Of a stretch of 64,000 nucleotides of DNA, positions 11,836 to 24,567 are shown one piece after another (position 1 is the first letter of the stretch; each line of letters starts with the position of its first letter). The stretch is taken from NCBI GenBank assembly GCA_039654915.1, contig CM077600.1, forward strand, positions 41,958,492-42,022,491. Direction: 5' to 3'. This DNA comes from Aquilaria yunnanensis. Its lineage: Eukaryota > Streptophyta > Magnoliopsida > Malvales > Thymelaeaceae. A program made the position numbers and the translations under genes. The notes under the pieces were generated by a model. That model saw only the letters and a list, made by a program, of their open reading frames with translations, was not told the DNA's origin and searched no databases.

Positions 11836-12778
11836 TGTTCTTTTTCCCATTCATAACTCCAATAATTCACTCTATGTCAATTTTAAAAAAATTTTAAATT
11901 AAATTGTCCAATTTTTATCATACTAATTGAAGTTAAAAAAATAGAACAATAGAAACGACAAGATCATTTTATCTAATATTTACAAATATATATATGTTAG
12001 ATATGTGTTTTATTTAGAAACCAATTCAAACGCAACTTGAAAAAGCTATACCACCTCTGTCAGAAAACGTTTCTTACTTTTATGTTTTTCACATGAATTA
12101 TGAATATCGGGACACATAAGTACATTATTTTCAAAACTATCCTTCCTTGACAAATAACACAATTATTTTTGAATCATTCTAAATGCGATCCTACTAATTT
12201 TGAATGAAAAATTCAAAATTATGCGCAATAATGCACAAATTAAAATTAAAATTACGATAAACTAGGAAAGTTGAAATCTAGTCCAACTTTTCATGCTATT
12301 TCCTCTTACATTTCGTATATATAAGCTACTAAAGAGAGTTTGACAAACTTAAAAAAAAAAAAAAAAGATACATGAATAAGTAAATGTGAAAAGCATTTCA
12401 CGATTAAAAAAAATAGAAAAAGTGACAAAATGTTTTAAGATGGAATTAAGAAGTAATATGCATAAAAGAAATTATAAAATGGTAAGGAATTAATGATTGT
12501 TCTAGTTTTATATATACAATAGTAGAAAGGGACAAACAATTTGGAAAAATTCGAATTAAGCCGGCTTTGCTTTAGCAGTCGAATGCAGACGACGCGCTTT
12601 AGAGGTGAGTGGGGAGTGCATGAGACAAGGTAACCTCATTCATTTATGGTTTGTTTCCATTTGCTCCATCAAATTAGAAGCCCCCACCAGGGCCACCCCA
12701 CCTCTTTCTTTCCCCAATTAATCCCCATCCCAACCCAACCTCCGCAAACATTATTGTACACTCGATCCTCTCTCCTCC
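11836..12778 (+). promoter_or_regulatory. Upstream region of the VQ gene
   Basis: The likely core promoter is TATATATA at 12509-12516, about 265 bp before the start codon, leaving a leader of roughly 230 bp. TTGAC cores, the binding core of WRKY factors, occur at about 12147 and 12338. SIB-type VQ genes are commonly WRKY partners and stress-induced, so these are plausible but unproven sites. A motif CCACCTCTGTCAGAAAACG at about 12050 looks like a decayed mariner-type end. Confidence 0.4.
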
Positions 12779-13222
12779 ATGGACACAACCCCGCTGGCCC
12801 CCGCCTTTCAGCAGCTAAAACAACCCAAGAATGGCCGCAAAATCAGAAAACCCAGGAAGGAAAAGGAAAACCCCATCAAAGTGGTCTACATCTCCAACCC
12901 CATTAAGGTCAGCGCCACTGCGTCCGAGTTCAGGGCCCTGGTTCAGAGGCTAACCGGCCAGGACGCCGCCGACCTGCCCGATCCCTCCAAATTCGACGCC
13001 CTCAGCGCCGATCAGACTGGCCTTGGCAGCGACAACATTGTCGGTGCTGATGCCGTCGCTGCTGGTGCTGATGAGGAGAGCCAGAGAGAGGTGGATGCGG
13101 CGTCGTTTGATGAAGTTTTCACGCCGCAGATGTTGGAGAGCCTGTTGGCGCCGACGACGACCGGCTTCTGCAGCTTAGAATCTGCCCATTTCGATATTCT
13201 GAGGAGCCTTGACGCGGTGTAA
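12779..13222 (+). CDS. VQ-motif protein, sigma factor binding protein (SIB1/SIB2)-like
   Basis: A single-exon gene of 147 codons. The VQ motif is complete: F51-x3-V55-Q56-x-L58-T59-G60. It is preceded by a lysine/arginine-rich stretch (residues 14-29) and by IKVVYISNPIKV (33-44), the arrangement seen in Arabidopsis SIB1 and SIB2. In that family the VQ motif binds group I WRKY domains, and the proteins act in the nucleus and chloroplast, where they bind plastid sigma factor SIG1, in defence and jasmonate/salicylate signalling. The C-terminal half is acidic and alanine-rich and ends in a short hydrophobic-acidic tail, as in the family. The start at 12779 is preferred because the upstream in-frame sequence is untranslated-like and the length suits the family (about 150 residues). 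It has clearly higher GC than its surroundings. No lesion is visible. Assignment to SIB rather than another VQ subgroup is inferred. Confidence 0.9.
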   Translation: MDTTPLAPAFQQLKQPKNGRKIRKPRKEKENPIKVVYISNPIKVSATASEFRALVQRLTGQDAADLPDPSKFDALSADQTGLGSDNIVGADAVAAGADEESQREVDAASFDEVFTPQMLESLLAPTTTGFCSLESAHFDILRSLDAV

Positions 13223-14862
13223 ACTAATTTGTACCGTAAGTTAAAATTAGGTCTCAGTGAGTACTTTAGTACTGTCCTAACTTATTGTTTCTACGCTTGT
13301 GAATAATATGTACGTACTCATCTCTTGGTTGATGATAGTATTTCAAAAACAAAAAAAAAAAAAAAAAAAAAAAGAAACCATCTATGGCGAGTATTTTAGG
13401 TATTGATTTTTTAAAATGAATTATTGCTGAATAATTATTTTGATATACAGATATTAATAATTTGCCTATCTTGTATATCAATTAAAAGTTTATGCATAAA
13501 TAAGCCTAATATGTACTTTTTTTTTTTTTGGAAAATTTATGTATTTTTTATTAGTTTTTCTTTTATGGTTTGGTACGAAAAAAATTATAAAAAATATTTT
13601 TTTCTTAAAAAATTATAAAATTTTTTTCAAGATATTATTGATCAAATAAAGTTTAGACTCTCAAATGACATTCATTTTGTAATGAGAAAAGTCCATACCC
13701 TTTATTTGTTCTTGTGTATTGAAGAAGATGATTGGTGTTAGTGCTTTTTCCGTCCAGCAGAGAAACAACAGTCCCATTATATTTATCCTGTTTTTTTTTT
13801 TAAAAAATTGAATTTAACTTCAGATATATTTTTGAAATTAACATATAAATATGTAAATTTGTATATAAACTCAATTCGTTTCCCTTCAATGCTACTTAGA
13901 GAGGCAGAATTAGGCAGCCAGATCGAGTCATTGGCAGCTGGCGCGAGTGTAAAAGTACCATGACACAGTGACAGCTTACAAACATAACGGTTTGATTTAA
14001 GCTCTCCATTTATATGGATCCCATAAATCTTAAACCTTAAATATTTAAACTCTTTATGTATAAAATTTAAAAACTGCACGAAGTCTAAAAAAAAATATTA
14101 AATTATCATTTAGACTTTAACTATATAAAATATATAAAAAAAATTAACTTTAGGAATAAAAATGAAAAAAATAACATAAATTATATTCATCTTATTCCAT
14201 ACTAAAAAAACATAATATCCAAAATGGGATGGAGGGAGTAAGAGATTGTTTCTTACATTTTATCTCAGTTGAAAGTATGCACTTCAAGAAACATCGTACT
14301 TTTAGACAATTTTTGTAATAAAGAAACTATTCTTTATTAATTCTTTTAAAATGAAAAAAAATATTAAAAAAATTAATTAATTTCTGAAATAATGTGTTCA
14401 AGTAATTGTAAGGTAGAAAATATATCAACCTTGAAAAAGCATTGGCTGTATACAAAAAAAATATATAGAAGTTATTTGAACCTAATTATGTACTGTTTTA
14501 GCACTATCTCAAGGTGTACTCTTATCTTATATTTATAAAATTATTATTTGGGCTAATAATTAAAAAAAGATTAGCTATACCATGCACCCAAGCAGAAGAC
14601 ATACACACCAACATCTAATTATTTATAAAATTGCTACTGCACCTTAAGTTTCTGTAAATTACAATAATGTTATTGTGTCACAACACTCAATTATATACAA
14701 TTTGTCACGATTTCAAATAAGTTACAATAATGTAATTGCGGTACAATTGGTTGCTACACTAAAGTTGATTGTGAAATTATTCATGATCTCTCAATGAATT
14801 TAGTTATTTTATTGACTCATATTATTGTTCGTTCTACTATTTAATGTTAGCATGTTTTGCTT
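13223..14862. other. Intergenic, AT-rich; possible mariner-type end
   Basis: The region begins with the 3' flank of the VQ gene (poly-A run at 13351-13372). At about 14220-14242 there is AAAATGGGATGGAGGGAGTA, a typical right end of a Stowaway/mariner-like element, but no matching left end was found nearby. Nothing else is recognised. Confidence 0.4.
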
Positions 14863-15370
14863 GTAGTAATTGCTCCCCAGTTCTCTGGTTGAATATAATT
14901 ATTCTATTGTCTCATCTTGGAGTTCTTTAATAAATATATCTCTTCCTTTTGATAGTTAATAAATATTTTTTATGCCTGTAGTATTTGTTTCTTATCATAT
15001 TCTTCATGTTCTCTTACTGAATATAAATATTTTCTTGTGTAATTTTGTTATTCCTTGACAAATATATATGTTCTTTTGATATTTAACAACTGCTTAAATT
15101 GTTATTGCCTCTAGTAGTTGTTCTTATCATATTCTTCATATTCTTTTACTGAATATAGTTATTATTACATTGTCTAATCTTGATATTTCTTGATAAATAT
15201 ATAGATTTATTTAAATATTCACACTTGTTATATATATCAGTAGTAGTTATTCTTTTCATATTGTTATTGGTGTCTAGCTAAATTTAATTGTTCTTTTGAT
15301 GCATATCATTATTCTCTAATGAATCTACATGTTATTTAATGTCTGCCTAATAGACATGTAGTAGTGTTTC
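14863..15370. repeat. Degenerate tandem array, unit about 115-135 bp
   Basis: Units begin with GTAGTA/AGTAGTTG-like starts at about 14863, 14978, 15112, 15240 and 15357. Each of the first units continues with CATATTCTTCAT- and CTGAATATA-like blocks, then a TGATAAATATAT-like block. The units are well diverged. The array has no coding potential. Confidence 0.6.
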
Positions 15371-15639
15371 CTGTTAATAATTTATTGTTATAGATGCTCC
15401 CTAACCTACTATTTTCTTTGTAGATTTTCTTTGTTAGTTTAGTTAATTCTACATGTTCTTTCTAAGCATTTAGATGTTCTTTTATACATTTTGTTTGTAA
15501 ACATATAAATGTTCTTTATTAGATTTTAGATGTTTATTTATTTTAAGTATATATATTTTATCTAAAAGAATATCTAAACTGATCCCATAAAAACAATAAA
15601 AAAATTTTAAAAGGAAAAAAAATAAGGAAAACGTTGGGA

Positions 15640-15803
15640 GAGATGTAAAATGCTTAAACAAAAAATAGAAGAGAAATTAATAATGCGTTGAAAATTTTCT
15701 TTTTTGATGCATGGTTTACCAACCAATGGATTTCCAACGGATTCGCGTTGTCAACAAGAATTCTCTAACGCGTTGAAAATTAAAACCTCCATTTTCAGTA
15801 GTG
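15640..15803. mobile_element. Right arm of a CACTA-like element, left end missing
   Basis: It contains the subterminal motifs GCGTTGAAAAT, TTTCCAACGG and CGCGTTG and ends CAGTAGTG, like the right ends of the full CACTA copies. No partner CACTAC left end was found upstream, so it is probably truncated, or the tandem array at 14863 belongs to it. Confidence 0.45.
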
Positions 15804-15983
15804 AAAAATATCCTTGTCCGCAAAAAGTTTAACAAAAATAATCACTTTTTATTAATCCGAAACATTTTATAGGGCATATTTTTCAGCTAAAAATAAAAAA
15901 TTAAAAGTCATATATTGTTAGGCAGTGGACAGTCGGAAGAATCCACCGACGCAAACCACAAACATATGGTTGAACTCCTCTAT

Positions 15984-15987
<4 letters not shown>

Positions 15988-16044
<57 letters not shown>
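15988..16044. repeat. GA dinucleotide microsatellite
   Basis: About 28 uninterrupted GA units. The flanking 16045-16627 shows no gene. Confidence 0.95.
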
Positions 16045-16046
<2 letters not shown>

Positions 16047-16630
16047 AATAATGGTTGAACCCCTCATCCGCTCCCGCCCCTTGGTATCGATCTTAGCTAG
16101 ACATACTTATAAAGCCCCCCTTAGTTAAAGGAAAAGCGATACTCTGTCAAGTATAAAGCCAAGGCAAGTTGCTTCCAACCTATCTATCTTCCTTTGTACC
16201 TCATAAGCTTAAACATGTCTGCTCCATCGCCAATTTATGGCTGTAATGAGCTGCTGCACTGGAATACTTTGAGGTCGCTTGACAACGCTGCCATTTGTTT
16301 TCTGTACTTCTGAAAATTTTGTTTGTCTTTTTATTTTCATCTTTCTAAAATTTGGAAATAATGTATTTTTACTAAAATTTTATGTTTAGAATTTAACAAA
16401 AGTAATAATATGTTCCCAGATTTAATATCTATTCTAAAAAAGTTTAAAACCAAGGCTAACATACTTATATTTTTTTCTAAAACTTTACCTTCAGTTTTCA
16501 AAAACAGAAAATAAAACAGTTATCAAATACGTTTTACTCAGAAAACTGAAAATAAAGAACAAAAAAGAAAACAGGAACCATTACCCAAACGGTTCATTCC
16601 CTTTCTCTAACAAAGTTCTTTATTTCTAAA

Positions 16631-17808
16631 CACTGTTAAAAAAAAGTCATTTTCCAACGGCCATTCCCAACGGCCTTGCGTTGGAAAATTGATAGTTTCC
16701 AACTCTAAGCCGTTGGAAATCGGGCAGTTGGTAAATCATGCGTTGGGTGAAATAATTTTCCAACGGTTAGGGCCGTTGGAAAATTGCCAATGGCTCAAGC
16801 CGAAAAAATATATCATTAAATAATTCATATTTATTATTTTAGATATACAAAATTATATTTTAAACTAGTTCAAAAAATTAAAATTATTATTACATAAATT
16901 ATATTTACATCATTACAAAAAACTAAAAATCAGAAAAATATAAAATCTAACAAATCTAACACAAAAATCAATCAAACCAAAAATACAAACAGATCCAACC
17001 AACATAAAAAAGAAAAAATCCAAACAAATCTGAAGAAAAGATTAAACATACAAAATTAAAAATATAAGAACAGATCTAAACATATGAAAAAGATATAACA
17101 AAAAAAAAAAAACAAACAAACATGTACCAGAAATCAAAATATCCAAACAGATTTAAACAAAAATCAAAAATAAAAAAACAAACCAAATTTTCAACCCCAA
17201 ATCGAAAATTTGAAACAAATCTAAACGTAATCGAAATTTCAACCCAAATCGAAATTCTGAAACAGATCTAAACATAATCCGGCCACCGAGGAAGGAGTGG
17301 AGGCGAGGAGGACGTGGAAGCGATGGTCACGGACAGACTGAGGCTGATGAGCACGACGGACTGAGGCCAATGCGCACGGCGGCCGTGGAAGCCGAAGCGT
17401 GAGAAGAAGAGACACTTCGTATGAGGCCGATGAGCACAGCGTAAGAGAGAGGCACTAGCCGGCACCTACGATCAGGGAGGAGGGAGAGGGAGAGACGGAG
17501 ACAGAGGGCTGAGAGGACGGAGAGAGGGCCGAGAGGAGGGGGCGAGATGAAGACGGAGAGGGCGCGAGGAAGGGGAGAGGCTGAAAGGAGGGGACGGAGA
17601 GGGTGAGAGGAGCTAGAGACGAAGCCGGAGATGAAGAGGACGGAGACGAAACGCTGAGAGGAGGGAGAGGGAGACGAAGCGCCGGAGGAGGCAGAGACGG
17701 GGAGGGGTTGGGAGGGTAATTGGGTAAGGGACATCATTTATAGTTAGGGTAAGTTAGGGTTGGGTTTGGGTTTTTTTGGCCCAATTGATTTTTTTTTTTG
17801 GGTTAGGA

Positions 17809-17849
<41 letters not shown>

Positions 17850-18448
17850 CCCAATAGAATATTATTATTATTGTTGTTGTTGTTTTTATGGCAAATATTT
17901 TTAAAATAATTACTTTAATTTCTAAAATTATACAATAAATATGATAAATATTTTATAAATGATATACATACGTACGTATATATATATATATTATGATTCA
18001 CTTTAACATATAATATATTATATTATGATAAATTTTATATTATACTAATATATTATGATAAATACATATTATCACATACATTATGATAAAATTATTTTTC
18101 CAACTGCCTAAGCCGTTGGAAACAATAAATACTGAGATGCATATTTAAACTTAAATATTTTGGCCGTTGGAAACAATAAATACTCATGCACATTTTAACT
18201 TACATAGTTTCCAACGGAATAAATACTAAGATGTATAATTTAACTCACTATTTTCCAATGTTTTAGGCCGTTGAAAAAAGTGTCAGTTGGAAATTTTTCA
18301 ACACTTCCAACAGTCAAGCTGTTGGAGATTTTTTTTTGTAAGGGTCAATTTTTTTTTCACAGTTTCCAACGGCCGAGGTCGTTGGAAATTTCCAACAACT
18401 TGACCGTTGGAAAATGGACCGTTGGAAAAAATAATTTTTTTAGTAGTG
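16631..18448. mobile_element. Non-autonomous CACTA-like transposon, copy 2
   Basis: Left end CACTGTTAAAAAAAAG, right end inverted CACTACTAAAAAAATT, with a 3-bp AAA on both sides (16628-16630, 18449-18451; weak evidence in A-rich DNA). The arms (16655-16800 and 18100-18430) carry many copies of TTTCCAACGG / CCGTTGGAAA in both orientations, a crisper version of the motif in copies 1 and 3. The core has a purine-rich tract (17280-17710) whose complement is a low-complexity Ser/Pro/Arg frame, a pair of TTAGGGT motifs at 17743-17760, and a TA microsatellite at 17813-17846. No transposase is present. Confidence 0.75.
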
Positions 18449-18459
18449 AAAAAAATGTG

Positions 18460-19045
18460 TTTTAGCAACAACTAAATTAGCATGGCTAATTAAGAACTAT
18501 TGCTAAGCAGTGATAGCAAACTGTTACTAAAAATCTGGCAACACCTTAGCAAAGATTAGTCGTCACTAAAAATGCAGAAATAATTAGCGATGACTAGGTC
18601 ATTGACTAGTGAGGGTTAACCATCACTAAGTTATGGCCAGTGTTAGCGACTACTAGTTTTCGTCAACTTGTCATGGAGTAACAACGGCTACCCATCTTTA
18701 ATTGATGGCCAAATTAAGGTAGCAAGGGCTAGTCGTTGCTAATATGCCATCGATTAGTGATAATTAACCATCACTAAGTTATGGAAGAGCTAGCAACGAC
18801 AAGCCCTCAACAGCTTGTCATGAAGTAACGACGGCTACCTGTCACTGATTGATGACCAAAGGTAACGAGGGCTAGCTGTAGCTAACTAGCCATGAGTTAG
18901 TGACAACAAGCCATCATTAATTTATGGCCAAAGTTAATGACAATTTGCCCTCATTAACTGGCCATGGAGTAACAACGGCCACTTGTCACTAAGTAATTAT
19001 GGCTAGATATAGTGACGACTTGCCCTCGTTAATTGGCCACGGTGT
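18460..19045. repeat. Tandem array, unit about 145 bp, of GTCACTAA/TTAGTGAC motifs
   Basis: The landmark CATGGAGTAACAACGGC-type block recurs at 18672, 18819 and 18963, spacings of 147 and 144 bp. Each unit also contains short inverted pairs of the type TAGTGA ... TCACTA and GCGAGGGCTAGTCG. No frame is conserved. Such subterminal-like palindromic arrays occur inside large DNA transposons. It starts right beside the right end of CACTA copy 2. Confidence 0.7.
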
Positions 19046-19935
19046 AGCAACTTATGTTAAGTTTTTTTTTTTCCATTTTCTTTTTGTTTATTTCGGGAAT
19101 AATCAATTACAACTCTTAAGGTTTTCTTTTCAAATCAAGATGTATGGATCAATGAATCTATGTGTTTATAAAAAAAATGTTGATTATAATTTGGGTTAAA
19201 AAATTTATCCATCTTAATTATTTTTTTAGAAAAAAAAAAGAGAAGCCAAAATCTTTTTGAATTTCAACTGATTGTTTTGCTAGGCCTTAGAAATATTAAT
19301 TTATTGATCAATATTAGTCATTTACATATAAAGAAGAACCTTAAGTAATTCATGAAAAATTGCATATTTCTTTTATAAAATAAATAAATGAATAATGTAG
19401 ATGTTTTAGTTACAGCTAACTGTTACTAAGCAAAGAATGATATCCAAAACCTTCATAATAGCAACTGAGTAAAGATTAAAAAAAAAAAAGACTTCTCAGC
19501 CAAATGATTGTACACATCATGAGTAGGATTATCATTACAATTTCCCCTAGGTTCAAGTTTTGGATAACCTAAGCTAGTTCCATTTGAGCATAAAAGAAAA
19601 CAAAGTAATTTACATAATTTAAAGCTTAGAGCAGTTTGGGTTTCAATAGAACACAGCTAGGAGCCTCAGCATAACCGAATCCATAAATGTTTTAACCATT
19701 GACCACACAAATTCTAGTTTGGTCTTTACCTTAAACTTCCCGAAAAGCAAACAAAGAGAATCCCACTTCAAACAACAAAAAACTAAAAGAAAATTCATAT
19801 TAGATCCAAATGTTTGTCTTGTCCACCACCTGGGAGCTCCTTCACACGACTACAGAAGCAAAATCAATGGCAGAAACCGAGTAAGGAAACTAGAAACCAG
19901 AGAAAGAAATTGGAAAACCCAAGTGAACCAATTTG
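19046..19935. other. T-rich (minus strand) non-coding sequence, left flank of CACTA copy 3
   Basis: No gene is recognised. Read on the minus strand it resembles intron sequence and would continue the candidate intron that starts at the splice donor at 25381. A possible short exon (CTGTAG acceptor at about 19847) is too weak to annotate. Confidence 0.25.
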
Positions 19936-21160
19936 CAACATTACTAAAATTTTAGAGTTTACCAACACACATTTTCAATTGTTACATGGTGGTAATTTTG
20001 AATTTCCAACGCGTAGGCATTCGTAAATATGCATTAGTAAATCACATGTTGGAAAACCAGTTACTAACACGTAAAATTTAAGCCGTTATTAATTTCCATC
20101 ACGTATGCATTGGTAATGAGCACATTGGTAATTATCAACGATCAAACACCTGACTTATTTTCCAATGGGCAAATAAATTACCAACACGTGTAATTACCAA
20201 TGTGCACGCATAATTAGCCATTGGTAATCATGTTCAAATTTTTTTTTTTAAAAAAGTAAAGCAGTTTCCAATGGGGAGCCGTTGGAAAATGTCATTAAAA
20301 AAAAGAAAAAAAATTAAAATAATTAATATTTAAATTATACGTTATATTCACTAAAAAACTATATTTAGTAAAATTATATAACTAAATATTTTATTATTAC
20401 ATAAAAATTTAAAAAATATAGTAAGAATTAAAAAAATATATAATTTCACAAAAATTAACTGAAAATTCAAAAATTCATAAATAAATTTGAATATTGAAAA
20501 ACTAAAAATACTACAAAATTTAACTTAAAAATTTACAAAATTTAAAAAATTAATGGAAGTCATAAAAATTTCCACAAAATTAATAAGAAATTATAAATTC
20601 ACCAAATTTTCAAAAGTTACAATGAATTCAAAAATCAAACACAAAATTAACTAAAAATTCAAAAAATGAAAACGAAATCAACAATCAAACACCCAGATCT
20701 ACGAAATCAAACGAAAATGAAAATTGAAATCAATAAAGAGGTGAGGCATTGAGACGCTAGGATGCATCAGCAATTTGGCTTCGGGCGAGGCACAGAGGTT
20801 GATCAGCAGAGGGATGAGAAGGAGAAGGAGGGTGGACGGAAAAGGAGAAAGAGAGGGAGAAGAAAAGGAGACGGAAGAGAGATGAAGAATGAGAAGGAGA
20901 GGGAGAAGAGACTGAAGAGAGGGGACGGACGGAGAAGGAGAAAGAGAAGGAAAAGGAGGGGAGATTGAGGATAGAGGAGGGCGAAGAAAGGTAGAGGGCC
21001 TAGGGAGGTGGAGGGGTGAGGCGGCTGGGTGAAGGAGATAGAGGGGAGATGCGGCAAAGGTGTAAATGGGAGAGATAGGTTAGGGCTTTGTATAGGGTAG
21101 GTTAGGGTTTTTTGGCCTTTTAATGGATGTATGTATCATATTATATGAATGTATCATATA

Positions 21161-24100
21161 TAATGGTGTTCAATGGGCTGACCCGGCTCAAGACTAGCCT
21201 AGCCCGGGCCTAGGTTTGGAGGGCCCGGGAACGACCCGGGTTTAGACGTGCTAGGTCACGGTCCTGGGCCGAGTTGGGCCTGTGCCGAGCTAGGGTTGCC
21301 ATTTTTATTTATATTTTTATATTTTTAAAATTTGATTCTAAAACAAAATTTTTTAAAAACTACTTGTTTTAAGAGTAAAACACCATTACCGATATAAAAT
21401 TTTATTAATTTTAAAGTCAAACGGCACTTACATAACATGAAAAGGGCTTTACATGAGTTAATAGCAAAACGTTCCATAAAAGTAAGTGTTAAATAAAAGC
21501 TAGGATCTATGTTGAACAGCAAAATCAGATTAAATACAAATTACGAAAATAATGAGCAAGCTGTGGATTTAAGCATCTACCTCATCAGGGTTTTCATCGT
21601 CGGAACTCTTGTGGTCTTGTAATATTAAAGCTGCAAGACCCCAATCACGGTTATATATACAAACCTCAACTGTATCTAGTGATAACTTTGTGCATTTTTC
21701 TGAAATTACATGTTTTTCGGTGCTAAAAGCCGACTTAAATGCAACAGTTGAGATGGGAACAGCTTGAAATTTTTTGGCAATTACGAAGAATATTGGAAAT
21801 TTGTTGCCTCTTGCTTTCCATCATTTTAAAATATCAGTCTCACTATTCTCCCAAACCAAATTGAGGTATTAGTCCACTTCATTAAGATCGAATGTTGCAA
21901 CATAGGGCCGTTTGAGGAATTGTTCGGATTGAATGATGATGAGTCTGAAAATAATGAACACTTGATGGTAGAGGAAGTAGTGTTCGCAACCTTATCCTTA
22001 TGCCAATCGGCATAAATCTTAAATAATTCTCACAAGTGCTCCTCAATATTGGTAGTTATAGCATAAATAGAAATATGTGCAATTTCTAAAAAACTATAAT
22101 AACCTTTAAGTAGTTGCTATGTACCCATGATCATGACAGTTGGGTCTAGTGCAGATGCAAGTAAATAGATCGGGGGTATATCACTAAAATATAAATCCAT
22201 TTATCTTTCATGGCTTTAATCGTGTCTTTTAAGAACTCGTCATCCTTGTATTGGTTAAAAACCCATACAATATTAACTAAATGCATTAAAACTTCGTGCG
22301 ATGTGGGATAGTATATACCAGAGCAAAAAACAGTGGTCTCATAAAATATCGTAGCACAGTAGCCACTTTTGACAATCTATCCCACATCTCTTATTTCAAA
22401 ATCATTTTCTTTTCTTTGATATTTATAAAACATGTCATGTTTGCAGCAAATGGCATCGCATCCATCAACATATTGTAAGTCAAATTCCATCGGATAGGGC
22501 AATCAAGTTTAAAACGGTTCCAGCTAAAATTGAGACCATTTTTAAGACAATATAGCTTAAACTCTTTGAAAACTTTGTTTATTGACTTCAAATAATGAAT
22601 TGCCTACCAGATTGGAATAATTTCAGTACTCAAAACTTGAAGGTCTTTTTGGACAACTAAGTTTAAAATATGACATACACATCTAATATGAAAAAAAAAT
22701 GCGGCATCCTGGACAGGTTTTAATGATTCTTTCACTGTCTTAGCCGCGATATCGTTGTTGGATGCATTATTAAATGTTATGCTAAAAATCTTATCATGAC
22801 AAAAAAAACTCTTTAAAAGTTTCTGAAATAACTTAGAATATGTTCCAACCAGTATGATCGACCTCCATCCACTTAAATGCAATGATACACTTTTGAACGA
22901 CCCAACTATCATCAACCCAAATGTGCAGTGATACAATAATAATCTTGTGATAGTGATGAAGTCTACATGTCACTAGTGAATGAAATAGAATGATCAAAAG
23001 CAGAAAAATATGCTTGTAGGTTTGCTTTACTGGCTTTATAAATTTTAATACCTCCTTCCTAACAATACTCTTAGATGTTCTTTTAAAAGTATGGTTTAAT
23101 TGTGATTTAATCCAATTTTTCATGTGCCTATTTTCCGCTTGTCTAAATAGTTTTTCAGTTAACATTATCCATTTTACCATGCATTGTCTACAATTTTATT
23201 GATTAAATCTAAAAATACCTGATCCGCCAGTAATACTCCCAAGCTGTGTCTGACAGCTGGTACTGGCATCTACATCTGGACATAGATTTGGGTGCTTATG
23301 TTCCATATGCCGTTTGAGTGTTCTCGTGCTAGAGTTCTTCTTGTGCGTGAGCTTTGTCTTGCAATGTTTGCAATTTGCGAACCTCACATCGTTGCCATGA
23401 GCATCCTTCTCGAAAACTTGGTCAAAATGCTCTCAAACCCATGCGGTGAGCCTCAACGTCTTACCTTGTGATAGAAGTTTGGGTTCATCGCTTGTCGAGG
23501 TCCGTTGATAACCATCTCCTCCACCAACATTCTCTAATGCCATTGGTTCCATATCCTTAACGTCATCATTAAAAAGTTGATCGTCGAGCCCCAAGTCATA
23601 TTGACTCATATTGAATTGCTCGTCATCGTCAGTTTGTTAGATTTGAACGCCACGGGTCGCCAGTCAGGAAAGGCTATGAAAAAAAAACCTCAAACTGGTG
23701 CGGGATGAAGAGCTTGAGGCCTTTCCTTTTTCTCTTGATGCTATTTGTGTGAGAATAAATTGAGAAGATGCAAAGCCTTGGAAGTAATTAAGGAATGATT
23801 AAGAAAAAATGAAGAAATTAAGGTTAAGAACTTTAAGAAAATGAGAGAATGTATTAGTAGAGATGGAGAGATAGCTAAGATTGGTGTAAAGAAATGGTGG
23901 AAATAGTCTCCCTATTTATAGGAGAAGGTTTTTTTTATTTTTGACTAAAAAACCCTTAGATTATAATTGTTGACGGGGGAAAAAAGCAATTTTGGGGATC
24001 AAAATAAGGCTGCATGTTGTTAGAGGGACTAGGAGTGTAATTTTCCTTTTTCTTTTTTTTGAATTTGGAGCCATTAAGGAGCTGGTCGACCATTGGGACT

Positions 24101-24291
24101 GGCCGAGTCGGGCTAAGCCCGAGTCACTCTCGTGCCAAGCCCACTTTTTGATTTAGGCCGTGTTGAGCCCACTTCAACCCCTTCCTACCTGAGGCCCATA
24201 CCCACCCCTCCCTTTGCCGTGCTTAACCTGGGCTTATGCCGAGCCAGGTTTGACCCGGGCCGGTCCCAACCCGCCCCTTTGAACACCATTA
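21161..24291 (-). mobile_element. hAT (Ac/Tag-type) transposon, full length, decayed
   Basis: The ends are TAATGGTGTTCAATGGGC on the left and, inverted, TAATGGTGTTCAAAGGGGC on the right. A perfect 8-bp duplication ATCATATA lies at 21153-21160 and 24292-24299. Both subterminal regions are strongly GC-rich with CCCGGGCC-type motifs (21180-21290 and 24060-24280), as in plant hAT elements ending in GGTGTTCA. A broken transposase gene lies inside on the minus strand. Since the element interrupts CACTA copy 3, it inserted later. Confidence 0.88.
21569..23609 (-). pseudogene. hAT transposase pseudogene (BED zinc finger, Ac-like)
   Basis: Reading down from about 23609, broken frames encode the family domains in order. 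There is an acidic N-terminus, then a BED-type zinc finger (23196-23440) with C-x2-C (CKHC) and later H-x-H (HMEHKH). The central catalytic region follows (22604-23180; WVDDSW, HIRCVCHILNLVVQ), and at the end the C-terminal dimerisation region (21569-21850; WWKARGNKFPIFF, PISTVAFKSAFSTEKHVI). At least one in-frame TGA precedes the BED finger (about 23430), and several frameshifts and stops follow, so no active product is expected. It would have acted on the ends of the surrounding element. Confidence 0.88.
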
Positions 24292-24316
24292 ATCATATAT
24301 GTATCATTAATATAAT

Positions 24317-24323
24317 GTATGTA

Positions 24324-24390
<67 letters not shown>
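24317..24390. repeat. Compound GTAT / GT / TA microsatellite
   Basis: GTAT units pass into GT and then TA repeats, just right of the hAT insertion in CACTA copy 3. Confidence 0.9.
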
Positions 24391-24393
<3 letters not shown>

Positions 24394-24482
24394 ACATTAT
24401 TTAATGTATGTATTTATGATATATTTAATGTATATATTTGTTATATTTTAAGTACATATTCTTATATATGATAAATTATATT

Positions 24483-24521
24483 ATCATCATCATCATCATC
24501 ACCATTATAATAATAATAATA

Positions 24522-24567
<46 letters not shown>

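Noticed and set aside
17268..17737. Ser/Pro/Arg-rich minus-strand frames up to 136 codons
   Set aside because: Low-complexity translation of the purine-rich core of CACTA copy 2; the frame is not conserved in copies 1 and 3.
22391..23387. Separate small genes on the minus strand
   Set aside because: They are pieces of one broken hAT transposase in correct domain order, bounded by the element's ends.
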